Origin: UBA6168 sp041392505
GTDB lineage: Bacteria > Bacteroidota > Bacteroidia > Chitinophagales > Saprospiraceae
Direction: 5' to 3'
DNA length: 64,000 bases
NCBI GenBank assembly: GCA_041392505.1
Contig: JAWKLX010000007.1
Location: forward strand, 186,001 to 250,000
Positions 34,690 to 44,748 of the stretch are shown here, one piece after another. Numbering within the stretch: position 1 is the stretch's first letter; the number at the start of each line of letters is the position of its first letter. The translations under genes and the position numbers were made by a program. The notes under the pieces were generated by a model. The model had not been told where the DNA came from. It searched no databases and saw only the letters and a program-made list of their open reading frames with translations.

Positions 34690-37600
34690 TTGAAAAAGAC
34701 AACAATGAGGATTTCTGCCATGTTACCAAAACATGCGTACCATTCTCCCAAAACGGCCCAACCTAATTTATTAGGTACCCAGAAAAAGCCAACCAAGGCC
34801 ATTTTCTTATCAATTTCACTAATACTTTGTGTCCAATTTGCCTTTTCATCCAACATCATTGAGTTTGCCGGAGGAAGGATACTATTGGAAATGCCTGAGC
34901 ATCTCGCTTGCGACAATATCACTAATGGAGGAGAAATAGCAGCTGATGAATTCGGATGCCCAAACCCAACATGGGACCCTTCGTTGATCACAAGTGTAAC
35001 CCTTCCAACTGGCGGTAGTGGAACTTTAGAATACATTTGGATTCTTACCACTGATAACCCTTTGTCGCCGGGTGCTTTTTGGAATCCGATAATTGGTTCT
35101 ACTAGTCCAGAATATGACCCAGGCCCAATTTCTGTTACGACCTACTACCGTAGGTGTGCCAGAAGATCAGGTTGTACTGACTATATTGGTGAAAGTAATA
35201 TCATCATGAAGGAGGCAATTTGTTGTGATAATGTTACGGACGGAGGTACGATTGCTGCCAACCAAGTTCTTTGCGATAGTCCTTTTGTTGCCAGTATCCT
35301 AACCAATGTGGTTTTCCCAACTGGCGGTACTAATACGTTGGAATATCAATGGGCCTTGAGTACAACAGGCACACTTTATTCTCCAGCCAACACAGATTGG
35401 ACATTTATCAACGGCGCCACGTCACCAAGCTATGACCCTGGTACACTTACTGAAACTACCTATTTTGTTAGATTGTCAAGAAGGCACGGCTGTTACGATT
35501 ATGATGGTGTTTCCAATATTATTGAAATTATTGTCAATGACGGGATAATAGTTACCTTGGATGGTCTGGATGAGGAATGTTTAGGTGCTGGAAATGGGGA
35601 AATTTCTATTTCAAACATTTCAGGTGGCGTTCCGGGATATGCATATCAATGGACAGGGTTTCCTGGAGAAACGAACCTGACCTTGACTGGTTTATCTGGT
35701 GGGACTTATGAAGTGGTGGTGACTGATACTGTCGGATGTACTGGTTCTGCTGAATTCACTTTAGAAAATGGGCCAGAACTTTCAGTTAACACTTTATCTA
35801 CGCCAGTTTCTTGTGTTGGTGATACGGACGGCACAGCAAGTGTCACCGCCGTTCCGAATGGGGTAGGCCCTTTCATATTTCAATGGGATGACCCGTTGAT
35901 GCAAGATAGCATGATTGCTACAGCTCTTGCTCCATCCTCTTACCAAGTTGTAGTATCCGATTCACGGGGATGTACAGGCTCGACATCGGTCGTGGTAGAT
36001 GATGCTGATCCGCTTTTGTTGAGCACTACAAGTACTGATGCCACGTGTGGTGATTCAGAAGACGGTACGGCTACAGCTCAAGTTTCTGGTGGGGTTTCAC
36101 CATATACTTATTTGTGGAACGACACCACCGGCCAGACTACATCAACTGCAATTAATTTATCGATGGGTATTTATTCAGTAACGGCTACTGATGCCAACGG
36201 TTGTAGCATAATCGGCTCGGAGACCGTTGGGGCGCCCATGCAAGTGTCCCTGCAAATAGCGACTACTGATGCACTGTGTTTTGGATCAAATGATGGCACC
36301 GCTGCTGTATCAATTGTAAATGGAAACATAAATGATTACAATGTGATTTGGAGTAATGGAATGACCACCTCTCAGATTACCGGCCTCGCCGCGGGTGCTT
36401 ATTCAGTCACCGTTTCTGATGCAAATGGGTGTACGGTTGAGGGATCGGGAATGGTTTCTGAACCAACAGAAATGAATTTGGAAATGAGCGCCGACAGTGC
36501 TTCCTGTTTTAGTTCCAGTGATGGGACTGCTACGGTTATTGTTACGGGTGGAACATCATTTCCCAACAATATATACCAATATGAGTGGAGTCTACCCAAC
36601 AGCCCTAATGTGCCAATGTTGGATGATGTTTCTTCTGGTACTTATTCGGTAACGGTGACGGATGCCAACGGTTGCACCATGTCCAACTCGGTACAGATAG
36701 GTGCGCCAGATGAATTGCAAATCACTTTAACACCGACCCATATCTCCTGTAATGGGTTGACAGATGGAGCTGGAACGGCGACCGTCGTTGGAGGAGTTGC
36801 ACCTTATACTTACCAATGGAACGACCCTTCTGGAAGTACGCAAGCTTCCATCAACAATTTGGCAGCGGGGGCTTATACTATTTCTGTTACCGATGCCAAC
36901 TTATGCTTGTCAACGGCTATATTAAACATCAATGAGCCAACTCCATTAACCGTTTCCTTTAATAATGTGAATGTGGTTTGTACTGATGATACAAATGGCG
37001 TGGGGGTTGTTGTGCCTGCTGGAGGTACTCAACCATATTCAATACTTTGGGAGACTGGCCAATCAACTCAGGCCATTTTTAATCTTGGAATAGGAACTTA
37101 TGGAGTGACTGTAACCGATGTAAACGGCTGTGAGACAGTATCGTCCACTCAAATTATTGCTACAACCACATTAAGTTCTACTGTCACAACTTTTGATGCA
37201 ACCTGTTATGCTTTAAATAATGGGGTCGCTATTGCCAACGGCATCAATGGTACTTTACCTTATGATTTTGTCTGGTCGAATGGAGAAACAACTGCTCAGA
37301 TCAACGACCTCTTTTTTGGAAATTATACTGTGACAGTAACCGATGGAGATGGTTGTTCGGTTGTAAATACAGCCGTCATAAATTCTCCGCCACAACTGAT
37401 AGCCAATGTTCAAGCTTTATCTCAAGTGCTAACCTATGGAGGAAATGAGGGTAGTGCGCAAGTATTCCCTTCAGGTGGTGTTTCTCCTTATACATTTTTG
37501 TGGAGTAATGGTAGCACAAGTGAGATTGCTAATGGTCTGGAAGGCGGCGCCCATACCGTGACTATAACTGATGCCAACAATTGTACTTCAGTCGGCCAAA

Positions 37601-39477
37601 TTACCTTGATCGAACCCTCAAAAATCGGTGATTACGTTTGGGATGATGAAAACCAAAATGGAATTCAAGACCCGATGGAGGTTGGAGTCGAAGGCATCAA
37701 TGTCTTTTTGACTGGAGTAACCAATACCGGGGATTCTGTCAATTTAACAACAGTCACAGACACTGCAGGTTACTATGCTTTTGATGGATTAACCCAAGGT
37801 TTTTACAAATTAGAATTTGAAACGCCGCCAAACAATGTGCTGACCTACCAGAACATTGGAAACGATGGCCTTGATAGCGATCCCGATCCATCTACTGGTT
37901 TCACACAGAGCTTCCCCATCTCACAAGGTGAATATGAAAGTCGCTGGGACTGCGGTTTGATCATTCTTGACGAAAAAATCGACATCGGTGATAAAGTCTG
38001 GTACGATCAAAACCACGATGGAATTCAAGGCCTTAATGAGGGTGGGGTAGAAGGTATTTTAGTCAGGCTCCGGAAGATGCCAGCTAACAATATTATCGCC
38101 GTTGACGTAACTGATTTATTAGGAAATTATCTGTTTGAAGATGTACTCCCTGGTGATTATCGGGTTGAATTTGCATTGGCAAGCTTTCCTCCGGGCGGCT
38201 ATATCGTTTCTCCAAAAGATCAGGGAAATGACGACACCAAAGATAGTGATGCAAATGTTGCCACGGGCATAACAGATCAATTCACCGTTTTCCCATTTAC
38301 ATTGGATAACTTGACAATTGACATGGGGATTTTTAAAGAGTGCGACAACATCACAGATGGTGGTGTAATCGGGTACGATGAGGAACTTTGCGGTGTTGGG
38401 GCAGACCCTTCTGAAATAGTTAATATTATAACCCCCTCCGGTGGGTTTGGGAACATCGAATACCTATGGATGAAGAGCAATATTCCCGTTTATAACGGGC
38501 CCGGTGATGTAAACTGGTCGATAATTCCTAACTCAAACAGTCCGAATTATAATCCAGGGCCAATCAGCCAATCAACCTACTACATCCGATGTGCAAGAAG
38601 GCAAGGTTGCGATGATTATATCGGCGAGAGTAATGTGGTGGCAAAGGTGATAACTGCCTTCCCACTTGCTCAGATTATTGATGAACCAAATTTTTTATGT
38701 GAAAATGAAGAAGGCCGATTTGAAGCTGCTATTGCGGGTGCGGGTGCAACCTATTTTTGGGAGTTTTCTGGTGGGGCCAACCCTGCGACTGCCAATACAA
38801 GAGTTGCAAATCCGGTACAATGGGCAACGCCAGGTGTAAAGTTTGTTAAACTAACTGTAACCCGTTTTAACTGCTCCTTTAGTGTAAACACTGAGGTGGT
38901 TGTTGACAATTGCGGCAACAAACCTTTAGTCACAATTTCCGACTTCACCGCCCAAATGGGCAATGACCAAGTTGAATTGGCTTGGAATGTTTCAGGTAAA
39001 ACCGACAACACGGTATTCTATGTTCAACGTTCTGAAGATGGTCAGTCTTTTTCAACCCTTGACAATCTGATGGGCCAGTCCGATACTGAAAATTCTACTT
39101 ACAATTTTGTGGATCGGCAACCTCGATTTGGGGAAAATTTCTACCGCATCTTATTCCAACAATTGGATGCCGATAATAACATGGGGTATTCTGAAATGGC
39201 TCATGTGCTCTTCCAGCGGGAACCAACGCAGTTGGCTCAAGTGTATCCAAACCCAACGAATGGAAAGGTTATCGTAGAACTTTTAAAGTCGTCTGACGAA
39301 CCAGCCATTGGACAAGTATTGACGCCGTTTGGAAAGATACTTTTTGAATTTGAAATACCTGCAAAAACTGAGAAATACGAAATCGATCTATCCGATCAAT
39401 TTGATGGCTTGTACTTGGTGAGCATCCAACAACAGAAATTGAAGGAGCAGATTTGTAAGGTCGTTAAATCACAATGA
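34690..39477 (+). CDS. Giant SprB-like adhesin with T9SS type A sorting domain
   Basis: The 1595-residue surface protein starts at TTG 34690 (or ATG 34705). A signal peptide (AIFLSISLILCVQFAFSS) follows a long basic N-region. Domains in order: two copies of a ~90-residue Cys-containing module (CDNITNGGEIAADE...YYRRCARRSGCTDYIGESN); about eight SprB-type repeats of ~80 residues, residues ~290-970 (LTGLSGGTYEVVVTDTVGC); two SdrD B-like domains (IGDYVWDDENQNGIQDP, IGDKVWYDQNHDGIQG); a third copy of the Cys module; a PKD-like domain; and a C-terminal sorting domain (VYPNPTNGKVIVEL...GLYLVSIQQ). SprB-type proteins drive gliding and adhesion. Export by T9SS is inferred from the tail. Confidence 0.9.
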   Translation: MKKTTMRISAMLPKHAYHSPKTAQPNLLGTQKKPTKAIFLSISLILCVQFAFSSNIIEFAGGRILLEMPEHLACDNITNGGEIAADEFGCPNPTWDPSLITSVTLPTGGSGTLEYIWILTTDNPLSPGAFWNPIIGSTSPEYDPGPISVTTYYRRCARRSGCTDYIGESNIIMKEAICCDNVTDGGTIAANQVLCDSPFVASILTNVVFPTGGTNTLEYQWALSTTGTLYSPANTDWTFINGATSPSYDPGTLTETTYFVRLSRRHGCYDYDGVSNIIEIIVNDGIIVTLDGLDEECLGAGNGEISISNISGGVPGYAYQWTGFPGETNLTLTGLSGGTYEVVVTDTVGCTGSAEFTLENGPELSVNTLSTPVSCVGDTDGTASVTAVPNGVGPFIFQWDDPLMQDSMIATALAPSSYQVVVSDSRGCTGSTSVVVDDADPLLLSTTSTDATCGDSEDGTATAQVSGGVSPYTYLWNDTTGQTTSTAINLSMGIYSVTATDANGCSIIGSETVGAPMQVSLQIATTDALCFGSNDGTAAVSIVNGNINDYNVIWSNGMTTSQITGLAAGAYSVTVSDANGCTVEGSGMVSEPTEMNLEMSADSASCFSSSDGTATVIVTGGTSFPNNIYQYEWSLPNSPNVPMLDDVSSGTYSVTVTDANGCTMSNSVQIGAPDELQITLTPTHISCNGLTDGAGTATVVGGVAPYTYQWNDPSGSTQASINNLAAGAYTISVTDANLCLSTAILNINEPTPLTVSFNNVNVVCTDDTNGVGVVVPAGGTQPYSILWETGQSTQAIFNLGIGTYGVTVTDVNGCETVSSTQIIATTTLSSTVTTFDATCYALNNGVAIANGINGTLPYDFVWSNGETTAQINDLFFGNYTVTVTDGDGCSVVNTAVINSPPQLIANVQALSQVLTYGGNEGSAQVFPSGGVSPYTFLWSNGSTSEIANGLEGGAHTVTITDANNCTSVGQITLIEPSKIGDYVWDDENQNGIQDPMEVGVEGINVFLTGVTNTGDSVNLTTVTDTAGYYAFDGLTQGFYKLEFETPPNNVLTYQNIGNDGLDSDPDPSTGFTQSFPISQGEYESRWDCGLIILDEKIDIGDKVWYDQNHDGIQGLNEGGVEGILVRLRKMPANNIIAVDVTDLLGNYLFEDVLPGDYRVEFALASFPPGGYIVSPKDQGNDDTKDSDANVATGITDQFTVFPFTLDNLTIDMGIFKECDNITDGGVIGYDEELCGVGADPSEIVNIITPSGGFGNIEYLWMKSNIPVYNGPGDVNWSIIPNSNSPNYNPGPISQSTYYIRCARRQGCDDYIGESNVVAKVITAFPLAQIIDEPNFLCENEEGRFEAAIAGAGATYFWEFSGGANPATANTRVANPVQWATPGVKFVKLTVTRFNCSFSVNTEVVVDNCGNKPLVTISDFTAQMGNDQVELAWNVSGKTDNTVFYVQRSEDGQSFSTLDNLMGQSDTENSTYNFVDRQPRFGENFYRILFQQLDADNNMGYSEMAHVLFQREPTQLAQVYPNPTNGKVIVELLKSSDEPAIGQVLTPFGKILFEFEIPAKTEKYEIDLSDQFDGLYLVSIQQQKLKEQICKVVKSQ

Positions 39478-39520
39478 GAACTTTAATCTTTTCATTACAT
39501 AGTTTTTTAGCATAACAACA

Positions 39521-39551
39521 GGGCTGCCTTTTAGGCGGCCCATTTTTTTTT
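39521..39551 (+). terminator. Terminator after the adhesin gene
   Basis: GGGCTGCC (39521-39528) pairs with GGCGGCCC (39534-39541), with one G-T pair, followed by a run of T. It lies 44 bp past the stop codon. Confidence 0.8.
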
Positions 39552-39629
39552 AGAAATGGGTTTCATTTTAGATGAATTATTCTATCGGCAAACATTTTAT
39601 TCCAAATATTTTTATGGGCAGAATAACCA

Positions 39630-39637
39630 TATATTTG
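39630..39637 (+). promoter_or_regulatory. -7 box upstream of the nucleotide-sugar genes
   Basis: TATATTTG matches the Bacteroidota -7 consensus about 150 bp before the UDP-xylose synthase gene. No TTG stands at -33, so it is a moderate candidate. Confidence 0.5.
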
Positions 39638-39783
39638 CACCCGCTTTTACTCAATTGTTATCCGGCACAATTCTCGTTTTAGGTTTGTCTAAATTCCCCT
39701 TACAAATAATAACATATTAATTGCAGGCCCTTTGATTAAAGACGTCAAGCTTTATTCAAACGTCCTTTAAAAACTAATATCCT

Positions 39784-40728
39784 TTGAAAAAGAGAGTTCT
39801 CATTACCGGCGCAGCTGGATTTATTGGATCCCACCTTTGCGACAGGTTTCTAAAAGAAGGTTTCCACGTAATTGGGATGGACAACCTGCTTACGGGCAAT
39901 ATTGCCAATATCGAACATTTGTTTCCACGGCAAGACTTTGAATTTTACCACCACGACATTACTAAGTATGTTCATGTGCCGGGAGACATCCATTATATCC
40001 TCCATTTTGCCTCGCCAGCTAGCCCAATTGATTATCTGAAAATGCCCATCCAAACCTTGAAGGTCGGGGCTTTGGGCACACATAATATCCTTGGCGTTGC
40101 GAAAGCTAAAAAAGCAAGGATGTTAGTAGCTTCCACTTCTGAGGTTTACGGCGACCCATTGGTCCATCCACAAACGGAGGAATATTGGGGGAACGTGAAC
40201 CCGATCGGCCCTCGGGGTGTATACGACGAAGCCAAGCGGTTTTTAGAGGCGATCACCATGGGCTACCATACTTATCATGGCATTGAAACTCGAATAGTGC
40301 GTATTTTCAATACCTATGGCCCAAGGATGCGGGTCGACGATGGTAGGGTACTTCCAGCGTTTTTCTCGCAAGCGATCAGGGGCGAGGGGTTAACCGTTTT
40401 TGGCGATGGAAGGCAGACCCGGAGTTTTTGTTATGTGGATGATTTGGTGGAAGGGATTTACCGGTTATTGATGAGTGATTACCATTTGCCCGTTAATATT
40501 GGTAATCCTTCGGAAATGAACATGCTTGAATTTGCTGATGAAATTTTGGCCCTAGTAAACAATCCAAAAGCCCATATCATCCATAAACCGCTGCCAACGG
40601 ACGATCCTAAAAAGCGTCGGCCAGATATCACGAAGGCGAAAGAAATTTTGGGCTGGGAACCAAAGGTTTCCAGAAGTGAAGGATTGAAGATCACTTACGA
40701 GTATTTCAAAAAAACAGTAAAAGTTTAA
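39784..40728 (+). CDS. UDP-glucuronate decarboxylase (UDP-xylose synthase)
   Basis: The 314-residue extended SDR converts UDP-glucuronate to UDP-xylose for surface polysaccharides. It shows the NAD-binding RVLITGAAGFIGSHLCDRFL, LHFASPASPIDY, STSEVYGDPLVHPQTE followed by WGNVNPIGPRGVYDEAKR (catalytic Y-x-x-x-K) and VRIFNTYGPRM, all close to the UXS family and unlike simple epimerases. The start is TTG at 39784, with no ATG placed to give the conserved N-terminus. It is 15 bp ahead of the dTDP-glucose dehydratase gene, forming a nucleotide-sugar pair. Confidence 0.9.
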   Translation: MKKRVLITGAAGFIGSHLCDRFLKEGFHVIGMDNLLTGNIANIEHLFPRQDFEFYHHDITKYVHVPGDIHYILHFASPASPIDYLKMPIQTLKVGALGTHNILGVAKAKKARMLVASTSEVYGDPLVHPQTEEYWGNVNPIGPRGVYDEAKRFLEAITMGYHTYHGIETRIVRIFNTYGPRMRVDDGRVLPAFFSQAIRGEGLTVFGDGRQTRSFCYVDDLVEGIYRLLMSDYHLPVNIGNPSEMNMLEFADEILALVNNPKAHIIHKPLPTDDPKKRRPDITKAKEILGWEPKVSRSEGLKITYEYFKKTVKV

Positions 40729-40743
40729 AACAATATTCTTTTT

Positions 40744-41796
40744 ATGAACTTTGAAAAAACCATCCTAATTACTGGTGGAGCAGGATTTATCGGCTCTCAT
40801 CTTGTGCGGTTATTTGTAAATAAATACCCAAACTATCAGATCGTAAATCTGGACAAACTCACTTATGCTGGCAACTTAGAAAACCTGTCGGATGTCGAGG
40901 ACAAACAGAATTACACTTTTGTCAAGGGGTGCATCACCGATCCTTCCTTCATCCAATCTGTTTTTGAAAAATACGATTTTGACGGGGTTATCCATTTGGC
41001 TGCAGAATCTCATGTGGATCGGTCAATCACCAATCCTTTGGAATTTATCGAAACAAATGTAGTCGGAACGATGAATTTGTTAAATGCCGCCAAAAATGCT
41101 TGGGAAGATTTTTCAGGAAAGCGTTTCTACCATGTTTCGACGGATGAAGTTTACGGCTCATTAGGGGAAACAGGTTTTTTTACGGAAACGACCGCCTATG
41201 ATCCGAGGTCGCCATATTCAGCATCGAAGGCAGCTTCCGATCATTTGGTCAGGGCCTACTACCATACTTATCATTTGCCAGTGGTTATTTCCAATTGCTC
41301 CAATAATTATGGTCCCAATCAATTCCCTGAAAAACTGATTCCGCTGGTCATTAACAACATCCAGCACAATAAGCCGCTGCCCATTTACGGAGATGGAAAA
41401 TACACTCGGGATTGGCTGTGGGTCGTGGATCATGCCGAGGCTATTGATCTGATATTTCACCAAGGCCGGAATGGGGAAACCTATAATATCGGCGGCAACA
41501 ATGAGCGGAAAAACATCGAGTTGGTGCATACCCTTTGCGACGTAATGGATGACTTGCTTGGCCGTGCGATAGGCGAATCCCGTAAATTGATCACCTATGT
41601 AAAAGACCGTCCTGGGCACGACCGCCGATATGCAATTGATGCCAGCAAATTGAAAAATGAACTTGGCTGGGAGCCAACCATTAACCCAGAAGAAGGTTTG
41701 CGGAAAACGGCAGAATGGTACCTGGCCAATCAGGAATGGCTAAAAAATGTAACTTCGGGCGCCTATCAGAAATACTACGAAAAACAATATGCCTAG
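40744..41796 (+). CDS. rfbB: dTDP-glucose 4,6-dehydratase
   Basis: The product makes dTDP-4-keto-6-deoxyglucose, the entry to rhamnose and other deoxysugars. The 350-residue extended SDR has ILITGGAGFIGSHLVRLFV, HLAAESHVDRSI, HVSTDEVYGSLGETG, SPYSASKAASDHLVRAY (catalytic Tyr and Lys) and NNYGPNQFPEKLIPL, all diagnostic of RfbB/RmlB. The rmlA, rmlC and rmlD genes are not in the window. It is cotranscribed with the UDP-xylose synthase gene and ends at a strong terminator. Confidence 0.95.
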   Translation: MNFEKTILITGGAGFIGSHLVRLFVNKYPNYQIVNLDKLTYAGNLENLSDVEDKQNYTFVKGCITDPSFIQSVFEKYDFDGVIHLAAESHVDRSITNPLEFIETNVVGTMNLLNAAKNAWEDFSGKRFYHVSTDEVYGSLGETGFFTETTAYDPRSPYSASKAASDHLVRAYYHTYHLPVVISNCSNNYGPNQFPEKLIPLVINNIQHNKPLPIYGDGKYTRDWLWVVDHAEAIDLIFHQGRNGETYNIGGNNERKNIELVHTLCDVMDDLLGRAIGESRKLITYVKDRPGHDRRYAIDASKLKNELGWEPTINPEEGLRKTAEWYLANQEWLKNVTSGAYQKYYEKQYA

Positions 41797-41832
41797 CGCA
41801 TAATAGGTGATAGTTTCAAAACATGTAAATGA

Positions 41833-41866
41833 AACGGGAAGCAGGATTTTCTTGCTTCCCGTTTTT
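41833..41866 (+). terminator. Terminator after rfbB
   Basis: AACGGGAAGCA (41833-41843) pairs perfectly with TGCTTCCCGTT (41853-41863), followed by TTT. It lies inside the upstream extension of the nuclease frame, which supports the later nuclease start at 41948. Confidence 0.85.
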
Positions 41867-41947
41867 CGTTTTCACTTTTATACATTTGCTTTTCATTTAG
41901 AAAAAAAGGAACAAAAAACAGAATTTCAACAACTACCAAAAAATTTA

Positions 41948-42868
41948 ATGGCAAAACTTCGCACCAATCACGATAAAAAAAGAGCTGCTGAAAGCAGTGG
42001 TATGATTGCTAAAGTCGGCCTGTTCTCGATTATTTTGGGTGCGCTTTATTTTTTTTTCAATAAAACCTCCAACACCGAAAATACATCTGCCGAACCTGTA
42101 ATAGCAGATGTTGAAAATTTAGAGGAAAACGGGTTGGACAGCATTTTTTATTTACCAACTTTGAACCGTGGCCAATTAATCCGACACAAGTATTACGCCT
42201 TGTCTTACAATGAAAATTATGAACAGGCAGAATGGGTCGCTTTTGAATTAACGGCAGATCGGTTAAAAATGCCTTGGGTCAACCGGACCAACGATTTCCG
42301 CCCAGACCCTTTGGTTGAAACAGGTAGTGCTGACCCCAATGACTATCGTAGAACTAAATATGACCGAGGACATTTAGTAGCCGCAGCAGACATGGCTTTT
42401 TCGGAAGAGGCCATGTCCGAAACATTTTTCATGAGCAATATGTCGCCCCAGATCCCTGGGTTTAATAAAGGTATTTGGAGGGAATTGGAGGAGCTCACCC
42501 GGGATTGGGCAAAAAAATTCAAGCATTTATACGTGGTTACGGGGCCAATCATCTACGACCAAGTGAGGTTTTGGATCGGGGAAAACCAAGTTGCTGTTCC
42601 AGATGCTTATTATCGGATACTCCTTGACCTACGTGATCCAGAAAAAAAGGCCATTGCGTTTATTATTCCTAATGAAGTTTCCAATGAGCGGCTAGAATAT
42701 TTTGCAACTTCCATTGACAAAGTGGAGGACATCACCGGAATTGACTTTTTTCCCGAATTGATGTCTAATCCAATAGAAGAAAGTTTAGAAGCAGATTATG
42801 ATGTTAAACTCTGGCAAATGAATGAGAAAAAATACGAAATACGGGTGAAAGAATGGAACATTCAATGA
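41948..42868 (+). CDS. DNA/RNA non-specific endonuclease (NUC1 family), membrane tethered
   Basis: The ATG at 41948 gives 306 residues. The frame stays open back to 41807 but crosses the rfbB terminator. A TM segment at about residues 21-38 (KVGLFSIILGALYFFFN) anchors the protein, placing the nuclease in the periplasm or outside. The beta-beta-alpha-metal active site is YDRGHLVAAADM (Asp139-Arg-Gly-His142, with His142 the general base), followed by FFMSNMSPQIPGFNKGIW with the metal-binding Asn and LYVVTGPI. NUC1 nucleases cut DNA and RNA without sequence preference. Likely roles are nutrient scavenging or DNA degradation outside the cytoplasm (inference). Confidence 0.9.
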   Translation: MAKLRTNHDKKRAAESSGMIAKVGLFSIILGALYFFFNKTSNTENTSAEPVIADVENLEENGLDSIFYLPTLNRGQLIRHKYYALSYNENYEQAEWVAFELTADRLKMPWVNRTNDFRPDPLVETGSADPNDYRRTKYDRGHLVAAADMAFSEEAMSETFFMSNMSPQIPGFNKGIWRELEELTRDWAKKFKHLYVVTGPIIYDQVRFWIGENQVAVPDAYYRILLDLRDPEKKAIAFIIPNEVSNERLEYFATSIDKVEDITGIDFFPELMSNPIEESLEADYDVKLWQMNEKKYEIRVKEWNIQ

Positions 42869-42925
42869 TCCCTAAAAGGTGTGCAGATAAGTCTAACAAA
42901 TTATCATATTCATTTTTAATCAATT

Positions 42926-44500
42926 ATGTCAAACAAAGATCAATTCATTCAGGAAATCACTAGTGGTTATACTTTCAAAGGGGATTCAATTGTTTTGGGC
43001 GGGGCCATTTACGATAAATCGCCAATACCAAATTGCTTGGTAAAAATACCTTTGAAAATGATGAACCGCCATGGACTGATCGCAGGTGCCACGGGTTCAG
43101 GAAAGACCAAAACATTACAAATAATCGCTGAGCAATTATCTGCCAAAAGTGTCCCCGTACTGATGATGGATATAAAAGGTGACCTTAGTGGTGTAGCAGT
43201 CCCAAGCGCCGGGCACCCGAAAATTGAGGAGCGCCACGCAAATATTGGAATCCCTTTTACGGCTTCTGGCAGCCCAGTCGAATTTCTCACTTTGTCTGAT
43301 GAACCAGGGGCGAGGTTGAGAGCAACGGTTACGGAGTTTGGGCCGATATTGCTCTCAAAAATCCTGGATTTATCGGAAACTCAATCAGGTGTTTTGGCGG
43401 TAGTTTTCAAATATTGTGATGATAATAAATGGGCCTTGATTGATTTGAAAGATCTAAAGAAAGTACTCCAATTCATCACTGGTGAAGGAAAGGACGATTT
43501 CAAAAAAGAATATGGAACGGTCTCTACCACATCTGTTGGAGCGATCATGAGGAAAATAGTGGAACTGGAACAGCAGGGGGCAGAAGTGTTTTTTGGAGAA
43601 CGATCTTTTGAAGTTGATGATCTTTGTCGGTTGGATGAAAACGGGAAAGGAATCATTTCGATAGTAAGGCTAACGGACATCCAAGATAAACCTAAGTTGT
43701 TTTCTACCTTCATGCTGCAAATGCTGGCCGAAATTTATGCCTCCTTTCCAGAGGAAGGGGACATGGATGCTCCGAAATTGGTCATTTTTATTGATGAGGC
43801 ACATTTGGTTTTTGAAAATGCTTCTTCCGCGCTGATGGATCAGATTGAAGCCATCGTTAAATTGATCCGCTCAAAAGGGATCGGAATTTTCTTTGTTACA
43901 CAAAACCCAACCGATGTTCCAGATGCCGTGCTTGGGCAGTTGGGTTTAAAAATACAGCATGCCCTGCGGGCATTTACGGCAAAGGATAGGAAAGCAATAA
44001 AATTGACCGCCCAGAATTACCCGATGACCGAGCATTATCAAGTAGAAACCCTGTTAACTGAATTAGGAATCGGAGAAGCATTTATTACCACCCTAAACGA
44101 AAAAGGTATTCCAACTCCTTTGGTCCATGCCTTACTAAGGGCGCCGCAGTCCCGGATGGACATCCTGACTGATAAAGAAATTGAAAACATAATCGACCGC
44201 TCAGTACTTGTGAAAAAATACAATGAGGTTATTGACCGGGATAGTGCTTACGAAATTTTAAACAAGAAGATTGAGCGCTTCCAAGAAGAAGAGCATCAGG
44301 CTGAATTAAAGGGTCAACGGGAGAAAGGAAGAGCATCCACCCGACAAGAAAAAAGTGCTATTGAGAAAGTATTGACCAGTACAACTACCCGGCAAATAGG
44401 AAGAACGGTAGCAAGGGAATTGACCCGTGGGTTACTTGGTGCCTTGGGCATAAAAACATCAACCAGGAGAAGCAGCTCTAAAAAATCCAGTTGGTTTTAG
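42926..44500 (+). CDS. HerA-like ATPase, DUF853 family (YjgR-like)
   Basis: The 524-residue P-loop ATPase has Walker A IAGATGSGKTKTLQ near residue 54, Walker B KLVIFIDEAHLVF near 288, and an arginine-finger region DAVLGQLGLKIQHALRAFTA. The whole protein matches the DUF853 'helicase HerA-like C-terminal' family, whose E. coli member YjgR has no settled function. The C-terminus is basic (TRRSSSKKSSW). It is followed by PorP/SprF with 250 bp between, and no nuclease partner such as NurA is adjacent, so a classic HerA-NurA repair role is unlikely. Confidence 0.9.
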   Translation: MSNKDQFIQEITSGYTFKGDSIVLGGAIYDKSPIPNCLVKIPLKMMNRHGLIAGATGSGKTKTLQIIAEQLSAKSVPVLMMDIKGDLSGVAVPSAGHPKIEERHANIGIPFTASGSPVEFLTLSDEPGARLRATVTEFGPILLSKILDLSETQSGVLAVVFKYCDDNKWALIDLKDLKKVLQFITGEGKDDFKKEYGTVSTTSVGAIMRKIVELEQQGAEVFFGERSFEVDDLCRLDENGKGIISIVRLTDIQDKPKLFSTFMLQMLAEIYASFPEEGDMDAPKLVIFIDEAHLVFENASSALMDQIEAIVKLIRSKGIGIFFVTQNPTDVPDAVLGQLGLKIQHALRAFTAKDRKAIKLTAQNYPMTEHYQVETLLTELGIGEAFITTLNEKGIPTPLVHALLRAPQSRMDILTDKEIENIIDRSVLVKKYNEVIDRDSAYEILNKKIERFQEEEHQAELKGQREKGRASTRQEKSAIEKVLTSTTTRQIGRTVARELTRGLLGALGIKTSTRRSSSKKSSWF

Positions 44501-44694
44501 ACAAGCAGCTTGCTTCAGTGACATTTTTTTATGCCCTACCAAAAGTCTGTATTCCTTTTGGTATAAAAATAGTATGTAAAAAATTAATATTTAAATTCGA
44601 TTACATCCAAAGCAACGCTAAGAGCAAACCTCAGTTGGAAAATTTGATTTGCTTAAAAATTTACACAAATTATAATTTTTTTGCTGTGAGATGG

Positions 44695-44723
44695 TTGGAG
44701 GTCAACAAATCTTGCTAACTTTG
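44695..44723 (+). promoter_or_regulatory. Promoter of the PorP/SprF-like gene
   Basis: TTG (44695-44697), an 18-base spacer and TAACTTTG (44716-44723) fit the Bacteroidota consensus. Transcription would start about 20 bp before the ATG at 44749. Confidence 0.6.
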
Positions 44724-44748
44724 GCCCGACCAAAACTTTACATGTCCC

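Noticed and set aside
41807..41947. Upstream extension of the nuclease frame
   Set aside because: It includes the rfbB terminator, and the ATG at 41948 gives a normal N-terminal anchor.
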